Source: Actinocatenispora sp963815125 (lineage in GTDB: Bacteria > Actinomycetota > Actinomycetes > Mycobacteriales > Micromonosporaceae). Taken from it: a stretch of 64,000 nt of DNA. This document shows positions 8,171 through 16,083 of this stretch, piece by piece; the first letter of the stretch is position 1, and the number at the start of each line of letters is the position of its first letter. A program made the translations under genes and the position numbers. Below the pieces are notes generated by a model, which worked only from the letters and a program-made list of their open reading frames with translations, ran no database searches and was not told the origin of the DNA. The DNA is taken from contig CAWFFM010000006.1 of the NCBI GenBank assembly GCA_963815125.1, forward strand, positions 105,499 through 169,498, read 5' to 3'.

Positions 8171-8448
8171 CGTGTCGCCTCCTCGTCGGGGCCGCCCAGC
8201 CGCAGTTCCAGCCGCCGGTCTACGGCATCCGCATAGCGCTGCAGGGTGGAGAGCCGAACATCCACACCGCCGGTCTCCAGGCGGGCCACCGCGGACTGCG
8301 AGGTGCCCATCCGGCTGGCGATCTCGGTCTGGGAGAGCCCGGCGGAGCGTCGTTCGGCGATCAGGCCGGCGAGCAGGTCGCGGCGCCGCTCGGCCATCTG
8401 CCGGAATCCGGGGAACACCGGAAGCTCGTCGTCCTGCCCCTCGCCCAT
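8167..8448 (-). CDS. XRE-family DNA-binding regulator
   Basis: 93 aa with one helix-turn-helix of the Cro/XRE type: IAERRSAGLSQTEIASRMG then TSQSAVARLETG at about residues 21-54, followed by a short C-terminal helix rich in Arg (RRLELRLGG). TATAGC ends 9 bp before the ATG at 8448, so transcription should begin at or almost at the start codon and the message is probably leaderless. The stop codon overlaps the start of the ClpP-like pseudoprotease. Autoregulation is likely but not shown. XRE genes of this length often act as antitoxins or phage-type repressors; here the partner is ClpP-like rather than a toxin. Confidence 0.85.
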   Translation of the reverse strand: MGEGQDDELPVFPGFRQMAERRRDLLAGLIAERRSAGLSQTEIASRMGTSQSAVARLETGGVDVRLSTLQRYADAVDRRLELRLGGPDEEATR

Positions 8449-8456
8449 ACCACATA

Positions 8457-8463
8457 CGCTATA
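8457..8463 (-). promoter_or_regulatory. Putative -10 for leaderless XRE-clpP-like operon
   Basis: TATAGC read on the reverse strand lies 9 bp from the ATG at 8448. With a normal 6-7 nt distance from the -10 to the start of transcription, the mRNA would carry two or three nucleotides of leader at most. No Shine-Dalgarno is present, which agrees. No convincing -35 is seen. Confidence 0.4.
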
Positions 8464-8552
8464 CCGACAGGGCAGACTCCGCCATATCCGGCGCGACGCA
8501 CCGGGACACCCCCGCTGAATCCGGTCGGGCACGGACAGGGCACTCTGTCGGA

Positions 8553-8897
8553 ATGGATCTCGTACCGGACAACGTCGGGCGCGACAACTCCGGGTCCGAA
8601 GCCCTCCCCTTCCGCGCCACCATCGCCGGGGCGGGCCGGGACGCCGTACCGCTCAACGGAGCGGCACACCGGGCGGCGCCGCAGCCGAGCGAACCCCAGG
8701 GCACGGTCGAGGAGATGACGGCCCGCGCCGTCAGCGACCCGGACATCGCGGAACATCCGCTGGTGCAGGGCCTGCTCATCGAACTTCCGGAACGCGACAG
8801 CGCGCTTCCGGAGGGATGGCTGGACCGGTGGCTGGAGGCGGCCCGCGCGGTGATGGAACTGCTCTACACCCGGCCGCCGACCCGCCCGTCGTCCTGA
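8553..8897 (+). CDS. Hypothetical small acidic protein
   Basis: 114 aa from the ATG at 8553. The first 45 residues look unstructured. The rest (VEEMTARAVSDPDIAEHPLV through LPEGWLDRWLEAARAVMELL) is acidic and helical with a hydrophobic repeat. I do not recognise the family. Coding support comes from the sensible composition and from its divergent position to the XRE-ClpP-like operon with only 104 bp between the starts. No strong Shine-Dalgarno is visible. It could belong to the same functional unit as that operon. Confidence 0.5.
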   Translation: MDLVPDNVGRDNSGSEALPFRATIAGAGRDAVPLNGAAHRAAPQPSEPQGTVEEMTARAVSDPDIAEHPLVQGLLIELPERDSALPEGWLDRWLEAARAVMELLYTRPPTRPSS

Positions 8898-8923
8898 GTC
8901 ACCTCAGCGGTTGGACGGAGTGC

Positions 8924-8957
8924 GGCCCGAGGCTGACATGAAGCCGAACCTCGGGCC
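8924..8957. terminator. Stem-loop between convergent genes
   Basis: GGCCCGAGG (8924-8932) pairs perfectly with CCTCGGGCC (8949-8957) across a 16-nt loop, between the stops of the hypothetical gene and the PEP-mutase gene. There is no T-run, so it would be a weak or factor-assisted two-way terminator. The remainder of 8898-9055 has only further short GC-rich repeats. Confidence 0.45.
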
Positions 8958-9055
8958 CCGCCCCCATCGGCGGTTGCGCTCCGCATTGCCGACATTAGCC
9001 ACCCAACCTGGGACGAAGCTGCGAGTCACCCGACGATTACCCGGTGACCGGCGGG

Positions 9056-9805
9056 TCACGACATTTCCGCCACCACCGCCCGGGCGCCGGCGAGAGCCGC
9101 CTGCCACACCGCACCTCCGGCGGACACCCGCGCCACGCCCAGCTCCGCGAGCCGGGCCAGCGGCGGCCCGGACGCACTCCAGTGCAGGTTGACCGGACCG
9201 TCGATGCGCTCGACGAGCCGCGCCATCGTCTCCTCCTCGCGGCACAGGATCGGGTACGCACAGTCCGCACCAGCGGCGAGATAACGGTTGGCGCGCAGTA
9301 CCGCATCGTCGATCAGAGCGCTCTCCGGCCGGTCCCGGTGCCGGATGAAGACGTCCACCCGGGCGTTGATCACCAGCGGAATCCCGGCCCGGGTGGCGGC
9401 GGCCCGTACCTCGGTCAACCGGGCAGCGTGTGTGTCCACATCGGACAGTACGCCTCCGGTGGAGTCCTCCAGGTTGCACCCGACCGCACCGGCCGACACC
9501 AACTGTGCGACCAGGTCGCCGGGCGCGAGCTGGTACCCGTCCTCGGCGTCGACCGTCACCGGCAGCGGGACCGCAGTGGCGATCCGCGCGGCGACAGCGA
9601 ACATCTCCGCAGCAGGTGCGGTACCGCCGTCGGCGAAGCCGAGCGACTCCGCGACCGCGATGCTGCTGGTCGCGATGGCCGGGAAGCCGGCAGCGGCGAC
9701 GATCCGGGCGCTGGCCACGTCCCAGGCGTTCGGCAGCACCACCGGCTCGCCGGGCCGGTGCAGTGCACGGAACCCCGCCGCCGCAGCGGCCAGATCGGCA
9801 CTCAC
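9056..9805 (-). CDS. PEP mutase/isocitrate lyase superfamily protein
   Basis: 249 aa if started at the GTG at 9805, which overlaps the upstream ahpD-like stop by 4 bp (GTGA); an ATG at 9871 in frame is possible but lies inside that gene. The TIM-barrel family motifs are LPNAWDVASARIVAAAGFPA, TSSIAVAESLGFADG, VTVDAEDGY and GCNLEDSTGGVL. The Asp/Glu residues of DAEDGY bind Mg. It lacks the KKCGH motif of true isocitrate lyases, so it belongs to the PEP phosphonomutase-like/2-methylisocitrate lyase-like group that cleaves or rearranges alpha-hydroxy or phospho acids. Substrate unknown. Coupled to a peroxidase-like gene. Confidence 0.85.
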   Translation of the reverse strand: MSADLAAAAAGFRALHRPGEPVVLPNAWDVASARIVAAAGFPAIATSSIAVAESLGFADGGTAPAAEMFAVAARIATAVPLPVTVDAEDGYQLAPGDLVAQLVSAGAVGCNLEDSTGGVLSDVDTHAARLTEVRAAATRAGIPLVINARVDVFIRHRDRPESALIDDAVLRANRYLAAGADCAYPILCREEETMARLVERIDGPVNLHWSASGPPLARLAELGVARVSAGGAVWQAALAGARAVVAEMS

Positions 9806-10266
9806 CGCGGGGTGCGGGTCGATGTGTACCCGCCCGGGACCAACCGCGACGTGACCGCCACCCGGTTCCACGCGTTGATGGTGACCGCCGCCCAGATCAC
9901 CACCGCCAGTTCCTTGTCGTCGAACTGTTCCGCGGCCGCGGCGTAGACCTCGTCGGGTACGAACCCGTCGGTCAGTACGGTGATCGCCTCGGTCAGCGCG
10001 AGCGCGGCACGTTCCCGGTCGGTGAAGAACGGCGTCTCACGCCACGCGCTCAACGCGTAGATCCGCTGCTCGGTCTCGCCGATCGCGCGAGCATCCTTGC
10101 TGTGCATGTCCAGGCAGTACGCGCAGTGGTTCAGTTGCGAGGCACGGAGTTTGATGAGTTCGGACAGGATCGGGTCGAGGCCGGCCTCCTCGACCTTCCG
10201 GTTGAGATCCCGCATGGCCCGGTAGATGTCAGGATTCAGCTCAGCGAGCTTCAGACGCGGTTCCAT
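9802..10266 (-). CDS. Carboxymuconolactone decarboxylase/AhpD-like protein
   Basis: 154 aa starting MEPRLKLAELNPDIYRAM, with the AhpD-type motif NHCAYCLDMHSKDARAIGE at about residues 46-64. The CxxC pair and the following His are the active residues of AhpD-family thiol peroxidases. This single-domain type (about 150 aa) is very common in actinomycetes, often beside stress or extracytoplasmic sigma genes. Here it is followed in a 4-bp overlap by the PEP-mutase-like gene. It likely protects against peroxide, with an unknown reducing partner. Confidence 0.88.
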   Translation of the reverse strand: MEPRLKLAELNPDIYRAMRDLNRKVEEAGLDPILSELIKLRASQLNHCAYCLDMHSKDARAIGETEQRIYALSAWRETPFFTDRERAALALTEAITVLTDGFVPDEVYAAAAEQFDDKELAVVIWAAVTINAWNRVAVTSRLVPGGYTSTRTPR

Positions 10267-10349
10267 GATGGCGAGCCTAGCTATCGGACGGTCGCATGCC
10301 CGCCGTGTCGCAGTGTGCGGTAGCCGACAATGGCCGGCTCCTGCGGCGG

Positions 10350-11102
10350 TCAACCCGCGACCGCCGGCTCCGTCTCGGGCACCCGGACCACCCGGTACTG
10401 CGACAGGGCGAGCAGGACAGCACCGGCGCCGAACACCAGCAGCCCTCCGGCCAGGTCGAACAGGTAGTGGTTGGCGGTGGCCAGCACCACCAGGCCGGTA
10501 CAGACCGGGTAGCCGACCGCGGCGAGGCGTACGTACCAGCGGCGGGCCAGCACGCAGAGCACCGCGCCGCACCACAGCGCCCAGACCAGGTGCAGGCTCG
10601 GGAACGCAGCGTACTGGGCGGCGGTGTGCACCATCGGCCCCTCGGAGTAACTGCCCGGGCTGGCGAACCGGGCCATGGTGTCGACCATGCCGGCGTCCGG
10701 CACCAGGCGCGGCGGCGCCACCGGCACCAGGTAGTACAGGACGAAACCCAGCAACGTCGGGGTGACCAGCAGGAACCTGGCGTACGGGTAGACCGGCCGA
10801 CGGCACCGGAACGTCCAGAAGATCACCGCCGGGGTCACCACCTCGTGCATCCCGACGTAGTAGTAGTTGGCGAGACCGGCCAGTACGGGATGGCGGACCA
10901 GATCGGTGTTGAGTGCCGGCTCCACCGCGAGGCCCAGATGATGTTCGAGGTCGAGAATGCCGGCGGCGTGCCGTACCGCCGGGCCGGGCAGCATGTTGAT
11001 GTGGTGCTGGACGAGTGTGTACAGGCCGTACCCGACGCCGATGACCAGCAGTTCCAGCCACCACCGGGCCGGCGTCAACCACCAGCGGCGAGGATCTGTC
11101 AC
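10350..11102 (-). CDS. PAP2-superfamily (PAP2_3) membrane phosphatase or phosphotransferase
   Basis: About 250 aa using the GTG at 11102 (VTDPRRWWLTPARWW); a GTG at 11138 is also possible. Six hydrophobic segments are visible. The C-terminal half has PSLHLVWALWC and ANHYLFDLAGG, the PSxH and HxxxD motifs of the AUR1-like PAP2_3 group, which puts the two catalytic His on the outer face. KxxxxxxRP, the first motif of classical PAP2, is not obvious, as usual for this subgroup. Candidate roles are recycling of lipid phosphates or transfer of phospho-headgroups. The gene is divergent from adenosine deaminase. Confidence 0.83.
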   Translation of the reverse strand: MTDPRRWWLTPARWWLELLVIGVGYGLYTLVQHHINMLPGPAVRHAAGILDLEHHLGLAVEPALNTDLVRHPVLAGLANYYYVGMHEVVTPAVIFWTFRCRRPVYPYARFLLVTPTLLGFVLYYLVPVAPPRLVPDAGMVDTMARFASPGSYSEGPMVHTAAQYAAFPSLHLVWALWCGAVLCVLARRWYVRLAAVGYPVCTGLVVLATANHYLFDLAGGLLVFGAGAVLLALSQYRVVRVPETEPAVAG

Positions 11103-11291
11103 GGCCTTCCCGCCGGTCGAGCGCCGCACCGTGGTCACGGGTACATGATCGTCCGACGCCCCGGGATGGTCGGCGCAGATGCCGGATTCCAGGTCAAGTC
11201 GGGCCGGACCGGGTACGATCGTCGCCCGGTTCCACTGTGGACCGGCCGGCCCCGGCCAGGGCCGGTCGCGGCCACCGGCGATGATGGGTCG

Positions 11292-12290
11292 GTGGAGCAG
11301 ACAGGACACCCGACGGACGGCTACCCGAAGATCGAGCTGCATGTGCACCTGGAAGGCGCGATCCGCCCGCACACGCTGCTGGACATCGCCCGCCGCAACG
11401 GCACGACACTGCCCGCCGACACCGTCGAAGGGCTACGCGAACTGTACGAGTTCACCGACTTCCGGCACTTCATCGAGGTCTGGCAGCTGACCACGAACTG
11501 CCTGCGTACCGACGTGGACTTCCGGCAGATCGTGGTCGACTACGCGGCCGAGGCGGCCTCGTACGGCGCGGTCTACCTGGAGGGCATCTTCTCCCCGCCG
11601 GAGCGGGTGCAGCAGGGCGTCGACTGGGCAGCGATGTACGAGGGCTACTGCGACGGCATCGTCGAGGCGCGGGAACGTCACGGGGTCGAGGTCCGCCTCA
11701 CCCCGGACCTCTACCGTGGCTGCCCGGCCGACCTGGCCGAGGAGTGCGCCCGCTGGTCGGTGCGGTACGCCGAACGCGGCGTGGTGGGCCTCGGTATCGG
11801 CGGCATCGAGGCCGGCCTGCCGGTCGCGCCGTATGTCCGCGCGTTCGACATCGCCCGGGACGGCGGCCTGGGTGTGGTGCCGCACGCCGGCGAGAACGCC
11901 GGGCCGGACGGCATCCGCGAAGTACTGGACCTGCTGCGGCCCGACCGGCTCCGGCACGGCATCCGGGCAGTGGAGGATCCCGGCATGCTGGCCGGGATCG
12001 TGGCCGACGGCATCGTGCTGGATGTCTGCCCGACCTCGAACCTGCGCACCCGGGTGGTACCGGATCTGGCCGCGCATCCGCTGCCGGCGCTGCTCGCCGC
12101 GGGTGCCCGGTGCACGGTCAATACCGACGACCCGGCGATGTTCAACACCGATCTGGGCCTGGAGTACGAGTTGGCCGACAAGCTCGGTGCGGGCGGCCGG
12201 CTCGCCTTCGACGCGGGTGTCGCCGGTGCGCTCTGCGACGAATCCACCCGGGACCGGCTGCGCGCCCTGGCCGCCTCGACCTGGTCCTGA
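11292..12290 (+). CDS. Adenosine deaminase family protein
   Basis: 332 aa from the GTG at 11292 (VEQTGHPTDGYPKIELHVHL). Metal-binding and catalytic motifs of the ADD family are all present: HVHLEGAIRP, GIGGIE, PHAGENAGPDG with the catalytic HAGE, DRLRHGI, and NTDDPAMF, where the Asp pair closes the zinc site. This supports hydrolytic deamination of adenosine or a related nucleoside. Some actinobacterial relatives act on aminofutalosine or 6-aminodeoxyfutalosine in menaquinone synthesis, which cannot be excluded. No Shine-Dalgarno better than GATGATGGG is seen before the start. The 11103-11291 gap is a divergent promoter region. Confidence 0.88.
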   Translation: MEQTGHPTDGYPKIELHVHLEGAIRPHTLLDIARRNGTTLPADTVEGLRELYEFTDFRHFIEVWQLTTNCLRTDVDFRQIVVDYAAEAASYGAVYLEGIFSPPERVQQGVDWAAMYEGYCDGIVEARERHGVEVRLTPDLYRGCPADLAEECARWSVRYAERGVVGLGIGGIEAGLPVAPYVRAFDIARDGGLGVVPHAGENAGPDGIREVLDLLRPDRLRHGIRAVEDPGMLAGIVADGIVLDVCPTSNLRTRVVPDLAAHPLPALLAAGARCTVNTDDPAMFNTDLGLEYELADKLGAGGRLAFDAGVAGALCDESTRDRLRALAASTWS

Positions 12291-12330
12291 CCCCGGCGGC
12301 ACCGCGCGCTGCGTGGTGTCGGGCGACCGG

Positions 12331-12834
12331 TCAGGGCCCGCCGTCGTGTACGAGCGTGTCCCGGTGCTCGTACCACTTCGCCAGTACCTTCGGCATCTCG
12401 ACGCGCAGGAACTCGAAGAAGGCGACGGTCTCGGCGGCCCGGGTGGCCGCCGGGGTGCCGGCACCGAGCGCCCTGATGCCGTCCCGCAGGTTGTCCTCCA
12501 GCCGGTCCAGCATCTGGTCTCGGCGCGCGATGGTCTGCTGCCAGAGGTCGTCGCGGACCAGGAAGTGGTCTCGTCGGCTGCCCGGCTCACGTTCCCGGCT
12601 GGCCATGTTGAGCTGGCCGAGGTACCGCACCGCTCCGGAGATCGCCGCCGGGCTCACCTGGAGGGTCTCGGCGAGTTCGGCGGCGGTGAGCCGGCCGCTG
12701 TCGGTGACGAAGAGCGCCGCGAAGATGCGGGCCGGCATCCGGGGCATGCCGATGTCGGTCAGCACGGAGGCGAACCGTTCGCGGAACGCGGCGACCTCCG
12801 CCTCATCCTCCCGGGGACTGGCTGACCTGCTCAC
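12331..12834 (-). CDS. GbsR/MarR-type transcriptional regulator
   Basis: 167 aa from the GTG at 12834, which has AAAGGAG 5 nt upstream. The DNA-binding part reads GMPRMPARIFAALFVTDSGR and then LTAAELAETLQVSPAAISGA, followed by the wing-like REREPGSRRDHF. This is the GbsR (COG1510) pattern. The C-terminal half is helical. It diverges from a two-gene ABC exporter, and an AT-rich palindrome sits in the 90-bp gap. The likely job is repression of the exporter until an export substrate is bound. It also resembles regulators found beside drug exporters in other actinomycetes. Confidence 0.87.
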   Translation of the reverse strand: MSRSASPREDEAEVAAFRERFASVLTDIGMPRMPARIFAALFVTDSGRLTAAELAETLQVSPAAISGAVRYLGQLNMASREREPGSRRDHFLVRDDLWQQTIARRDQMLDRLEDNLRDGIRALGAGTPAATRAAETVAFFEFLRVEMPKVLAKWYEHRDTLVHDGGP

Positions 12835-12888
12835 TGCTACTCCTTTCGCTGCCGAATCGGTGTCAGGGAGTTTACACACTTTACTAAC

Positions 12889-12912
12889 TTCACAAATTTA
12901 TGAATCTAATGT
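12889..12912 (+). promoter_or_regulatory. Palindromic operator and -10 of the ABC exporter
   Basis: TTCACAAATTTATGAA (12889-12904) is a 16-bp palindrome with 7 of 8 pairs matched, in the most AT-rich patch of the region. TAATGT (12907-12912) follows directly and fits a -10 box 6 bp before the GTG at 12918. A regulator bound to the palindrome would cover the promoter. The GbsR gene next door is the obvious candidate. Confidence 0.55.
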
Positions 12913-12917
12913 AGCTT

Positions 12918-13829
12918 GTGGATATGACATCTGCAGTCTCCGTGTCCGAATTGACGAAGTCCTTCGGGCACACCCGCGCACTGGACGGCCTCGACCTGAC
13001 CGTCGAGACCGGCGAGGTACACGGCTTCCTGGGGCCCAACGGCGCCGGCAAGTCCACCACCATCCGGGTCCTGCTCGGACTGCTGCGCGCCGACGGCGGC
13101 AGCGCCACCCTGCTCGGCGGTGATCCCTGGCGGGACGCCACCGAACTGCACCGCCGCCTCGCATACGTGCCCGGCGACGTCACCCTGTGGCCCAACCTGA
13201 CCGGCGGCGAGGTCATCGACCTGCTCGGCCGGCTGCGCGGCGGACTCGACCCGCAGCGCCGCGCCGACCTGCTGGAACGCTTCGACCTCGACCCGCGCAA
13301 GAAGTCCCGCAGCTACTCCAAGGGCAACCGGCAGAAGGTCGCACTGGTCGCCGCGCTCGCCTCGGACGCCGAACTGCTCATCTTCGACGAACCCACCTCC
13401 GGCCTCGACCCGCTGATGGAGGAGGTGTTCCGGGACTGCGTACAGGAAGAGCGCCGGGCCGGTCGCACCGTACTGCTCTCCAGTCACATCCTCGCCGAGG
13501 TCGAGGCACTCTGCGACCGGGTCAGCATCATCCGCGCCGGCCGGACCGTACAGACCGGGAGCCTGACCGAACTGCGGCACCTCACCCGTACCTCGATCAC
13601 CGCCGAACTCGCCGGCCCGGTCGACGACATCGCCGAGCTGCCCGGCGTCACCGGACTGACCGTGACCGGCACCCGGCTGACCTGCGACGTGGACACCGAC
13701 CAGCTCGACGGGCTGCTCCGCCGACTCACCACGGTCGGGATACGCAGCCTGGTCAGCCAGCCGCCCACGCTGGAGGAACTGTTCCTGCGCCACTACAGCG
13801 ACGCAGAGCCGGTCGGAGCTGCCCGATGA
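12918..13829 (+). CDS. ABC exporter ATP-binding protein (polyketide/drug exporter type)
   Basis: 303 aa. Walker A GPNGAGKS at about residue 40, signature SKGNRQKVALVAAL at about 137, Walker B LLIFDEPTSGLD at about 155 and the switch His in SSHIL are all intact. The C-terminal 90 residues match the DrrA-like regulatory tail of multidrug and polyketide exporter ATPases. The start could be GTG 12918 (leaderless if the TAATGT at 12907 is the -10) or ATG 12924. No Shine-Dalgarno is seen for either. The gene overlaps its permease by 4 bp, so the two subunits are made together. Confidence 0.92.
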   Translation: MDMTSAVSVSELTKSFGHTRALDGLDLTVETGEVHGFLGPNGAGKSTTIRVLLGLLRADGGSATLLGGDPWRDATELHRRLAYVPGDVTLWPNLTGGEVIDLLGRLRGGLDPQRRADLLERFDLDPRKKSRSYSKGNRQKVALVAALASDAELLIFDEPTSGLDPLMEEVFRDCVQEERRAGRTVLLSSHILAEVEALCDRVSIIRAGRTVQTGSLTELRHLTRTSITAELAGPVDDIAELPGVTGLTVTGTRLTCDVDTDQLDGLLRRLTTVGIRSLVSQPPTLEELFLRHYSDAEPVGAAR

Positions 13830-15433
13830 ACTCGCTACGTGGTACCGGAGCGCTCATCCGACTCGCCGCCCGGAGGGACCGGATCACCCTGCCGGTCTGG
13901 CTCGGAGCGCTCACCGTGATGGCGGCCGGCAGCGTGGCCGGCGTCGCCGACCTCTACCCCAGCCACGCGTCCCGGCTGGCGTTCGCGGCCAGCGCCGGCA
14001 CCAACCCGGCCACCGTCGCGCTGTACGGACCCTCCGCCGACCTCGCCACCCTGGGCGGCCTGTCCACCTGGAAGCTCGGCGCACTCGGCGCCGCCGCAGT
14101 GGCCCTGATGAGCACCTTCACCGTCATCCGACACACCCGCGGCAACGAACAGGCCGGCCGGTCCGAGCTGATCGGTGCCGGGGTCGTCGGCCGGCACGCC
14201 GCACTCACCGCCGCCTCGGTGGTCTCACTCGTGGCGAACCTGCTGCTGGCCGTACTGACCGGACTGGCACTCACCGCCGGCGGCATCCCGGCACGGGGCG
14301 CCTTCGCGTTCGGGTTCGCGCTGGCCGCGGCCGGCTGGGTGTTCACCGCCGTCGCCGCGGTCACCGCGCAGCTGACCGTGAGCTCACGGTCGGCGAACAG
14401 CATCGCGGCCGCCGTACTCGCGGTGAGCTACCTGCTCAGGTCGGTCGGCGACTCGGCCGGGCAACACAGCGCGGGCCGGGCACTGTCCTGGATCTCACCG
14501 CTGGGCTGGACGTTGGCCATCCGGTCGTTCGCCGCCGAGCCCCACTGGTGGGTGTTCGTACTGCCGCTGGCCGCGACCGCGCTGCTGCTCGGCGTCGGCT
14601 ACCTCCTGGTGGCCCGCCGCGACCTCGGTGCCGGGCTGCTCCCGGACCGCCCGGGACCGGCCGGCGCCGGCAGTGGCCTGCGCAGTACGTTCGGGCTCGC
14701 CTGGCGACTGCACCGGGGCTCGCTGCTCGGCTGGAGCATCGGGTTCATCCTCGGCGGCCTCGCGGTCGGCACCTTGGCCTCCAGCGTCGACGACCTCGCC
14801 GGGAACAGTGAGCAGGTCAAGACCCTGTTCACGAAGCTGGGCGGGGTAAAGGGCCTGACCGACTCGTACCTGGCGGCCACGATGAGCATCGCCGGCCTGG
14901 TCGCGGCCGGCTTCGCGGTACAGACCGCGCTGCGGCTGCGTACCGAGGAGTCCGGCGGCCAGGCCGAGGCCCTGCTCGCCACCCCGGTGCCCCGGACCCG
15001 CTGGATGCTCGGGCACATCGCCGTACTGGTCGTGGGCACCATCACCCTGATGACGTCGATCGGGCTGTCCGCCGGACTGGCGCACGGCCTGCGTACCGGC
15101 GACGTGGCCGGCCAACTGCCCCGCGTACTGGCCGGTGCGCTGGTCCAGGTGCCCGCGGCGCTGGTGGTCGGTGCCGTCGCGACGACGCTGTTCGGCCTGC
15201 TGCCCCGGTTCGTCACGGTCAGCTGGGGGGTCCTTGCGGCCTTCCTGCTGCTCGGCCAGTTCGGGGATCTGCTAGGGCTCAATCAGCGAGTGATGGATCT
15301 CTCTCCCTTCACACACACACCGAAGCTGCCCGGCGGCACCCTCAGCGCCACTCCCGTGGTCGTACTGCTGGCCGTCGCAGTGCTGTTGGCCGGTGTCGGG
15401 ATGCTCCGCTTCCGGCGTCGGGACCTCGGCTGA
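13826..15433 (+). CDS. ABC exporter permease (exporter of polyketide antibiotics family)
   Basis: 535 aa with about twelve hydrophobic segments arranged as two six-helix halves. The second half starts near GSGLRSTFGLAWRLHRGSLLG. This length and the internal duplication match the COG3559 family of single-chain permeases found with DrrA-type ATPases. ATG 13826 overlaps the ATPase stop (ATGA). No periplasmic domain is present. Together with the ATPase and the divergent GbsR gene it forms a self-contained efflux unit. The natural substrate is unknown, and no biosynthetic genes are adjacent. Confidence 0.9.
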   Translation: MNSLRGTGALIRLAARRDRITLPVWLGALTVMAAGSVAGVADLYPSHASRLAFAASAGTNPATVALYGPSADLATLGGLSTWKLGALGAAAVALMSTFTVIRHTRGNEQAGRSELIGAGVVGRHAALTAASVVSLVANLLLAVLTGLALTAGGIPARGAFAFGFALAAAGWVFTAVAAVTAQLTVSSRSANSIAAAVLAVSYLLRSVGDSAGQHSAGRALSWISPLGWTLAIRSFAAEPHWWVFVLPLAATALLLGVGYLLVARRDLGAGLLPDRPGPAGAGSGLRSTFGLAWRLHRGSLLGWSIGFILGGLAVGTLASSVDDLAGNSEQVKTLFTKLGGVKGLTDSYLAATMSIAGLVAAGFAVQTALRLRTEESGGQAEALLATPVPRTRWMLGHIAVLVVGTITLMTSIGLSAGLAHGLRTGDVAGQLPRVLAGALVQVPAALVVGAVATTLFGLLPRFVTVSWGVLAAFLLLGQFGDLLGLNQRVMDLSPFTHTPKLPGGTLSATPVVVLLAVAVLLAGVGMLRFRRRDLG

Positions 15434-15565
15434 CCAGGGCACTCAGCTCATCGTGATCAACAACTCAGCCACCGCCGACGCAAGGATCCGACGGTGGCCG
15501 AGTGCCCCACCGGGGCGCGGAATCTGTCATCATGAGCTCGCCAGCAGTGGCCTGACGACAGCGTT

Positions 15566-15602
15566 CTGTCGCATTCCGGGGCTGTTTCCCGGAATGCGAC
15601 AG
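15566..15602. terminator. Long perfect hairpin in convergent intergenic region
   Basis: A 15-bp perfect stem (CTGTCGCATTCCGGG at 15566-15580 and its complement at 15588-15602) with a 7-nt loop lies between the exporter permease stop at 15433 and the tRNA-Leu terminator. No T-run follows on either side. It is probably a two-way terminator. The rest of 15434-15766 shows no gene. Confidence 0.55.
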
Positions 15603-15766
15603 GGTATCGGAGCACTTCTGGACCGGGTGGGTTCTCCGACCGGGTGGTCGGGCAGCTGCGGCCCGGTGCCCGACAGATGCAGGTAGCAACTGGAACGGCG
15701 CCCGTTGGTTGGGGGCCACGTTTGCTGGAAAGACTTCCGGGACAGAACACGTCCGGGAAGAAACAC

Positions 15767-15800
15767 AAAGCTGGCTCGTGCCGGAGCACAAGCCAGCTTT
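15767..15800 (-). terminator. Intrinsic terminator of tRNA-Leu
   Basis: Reading the reverse strand, AAAGCTGGCT pairs with AGCCAGCTTT. The stem extends to 15 bp with one G-U pair and closes on a UCCG tetraloop. GTGTTTCTT follows the stem. It begins 6 nt after the last tRNA base, so it ends the tRNA transcript. Confidence 0.85.
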
Positions 15801-15805
15801 CAGAG

Positions 15806-15888
15806 TGGGGAAGGAGGGAGTTGAACCCTCACGCCCTTTCGGGCACACGGACCTGAACCGTGCGCGTCTGCCATTCCGCCACTTCCCC
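15806..15888 (-). tRNA. tRNA-Leu (anticodon CAG)
   Basis: An 83-nt class II tRNA on the reverse strand. Acceptor GGGGAAG pairs with CTTCCCC, discriminator A at 15806. The anticodon arm is CACGG-TTCAGGT-CCGTG, giving CAG, which reads CUG leucine codons. A long variable arm (TGCCCGAAAGGGCGT) and a T-arm GAGGG-TTCAACT-CCCTC are intact. CCA is not encoded. It lies 195 bp upstream of, and divergent from, fhaA. Confidence 0.97.
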
Positions 15889-16083
15889 AGTGGCCCAACA
15901 TCGGGAGCACCAACATACAGTGCCCGCTGGAGCTCGGAGCTGGCAGCCCCGCACCCGTTGACCCGAGTGGGCATAGTACACACTCGGTCAGCGGCGAAAG
16001 CCTAACACGGGGGAGGAACGCTCCTGCCGACGGGAGTGGGCCGGCCCGATACCATCGGGGTCACGGAAGCCGAGGAGGAGCCG

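Noticed and set aside
9056..9805. Phosphonate biosynthesis (PEP mutase) locus
   Set aside because: The enzyme belongs to the broad PEP-mutase/isocitrate-lyase family. No phosphonopyruvate decarboxylase or other phosphonate gene is nearby.
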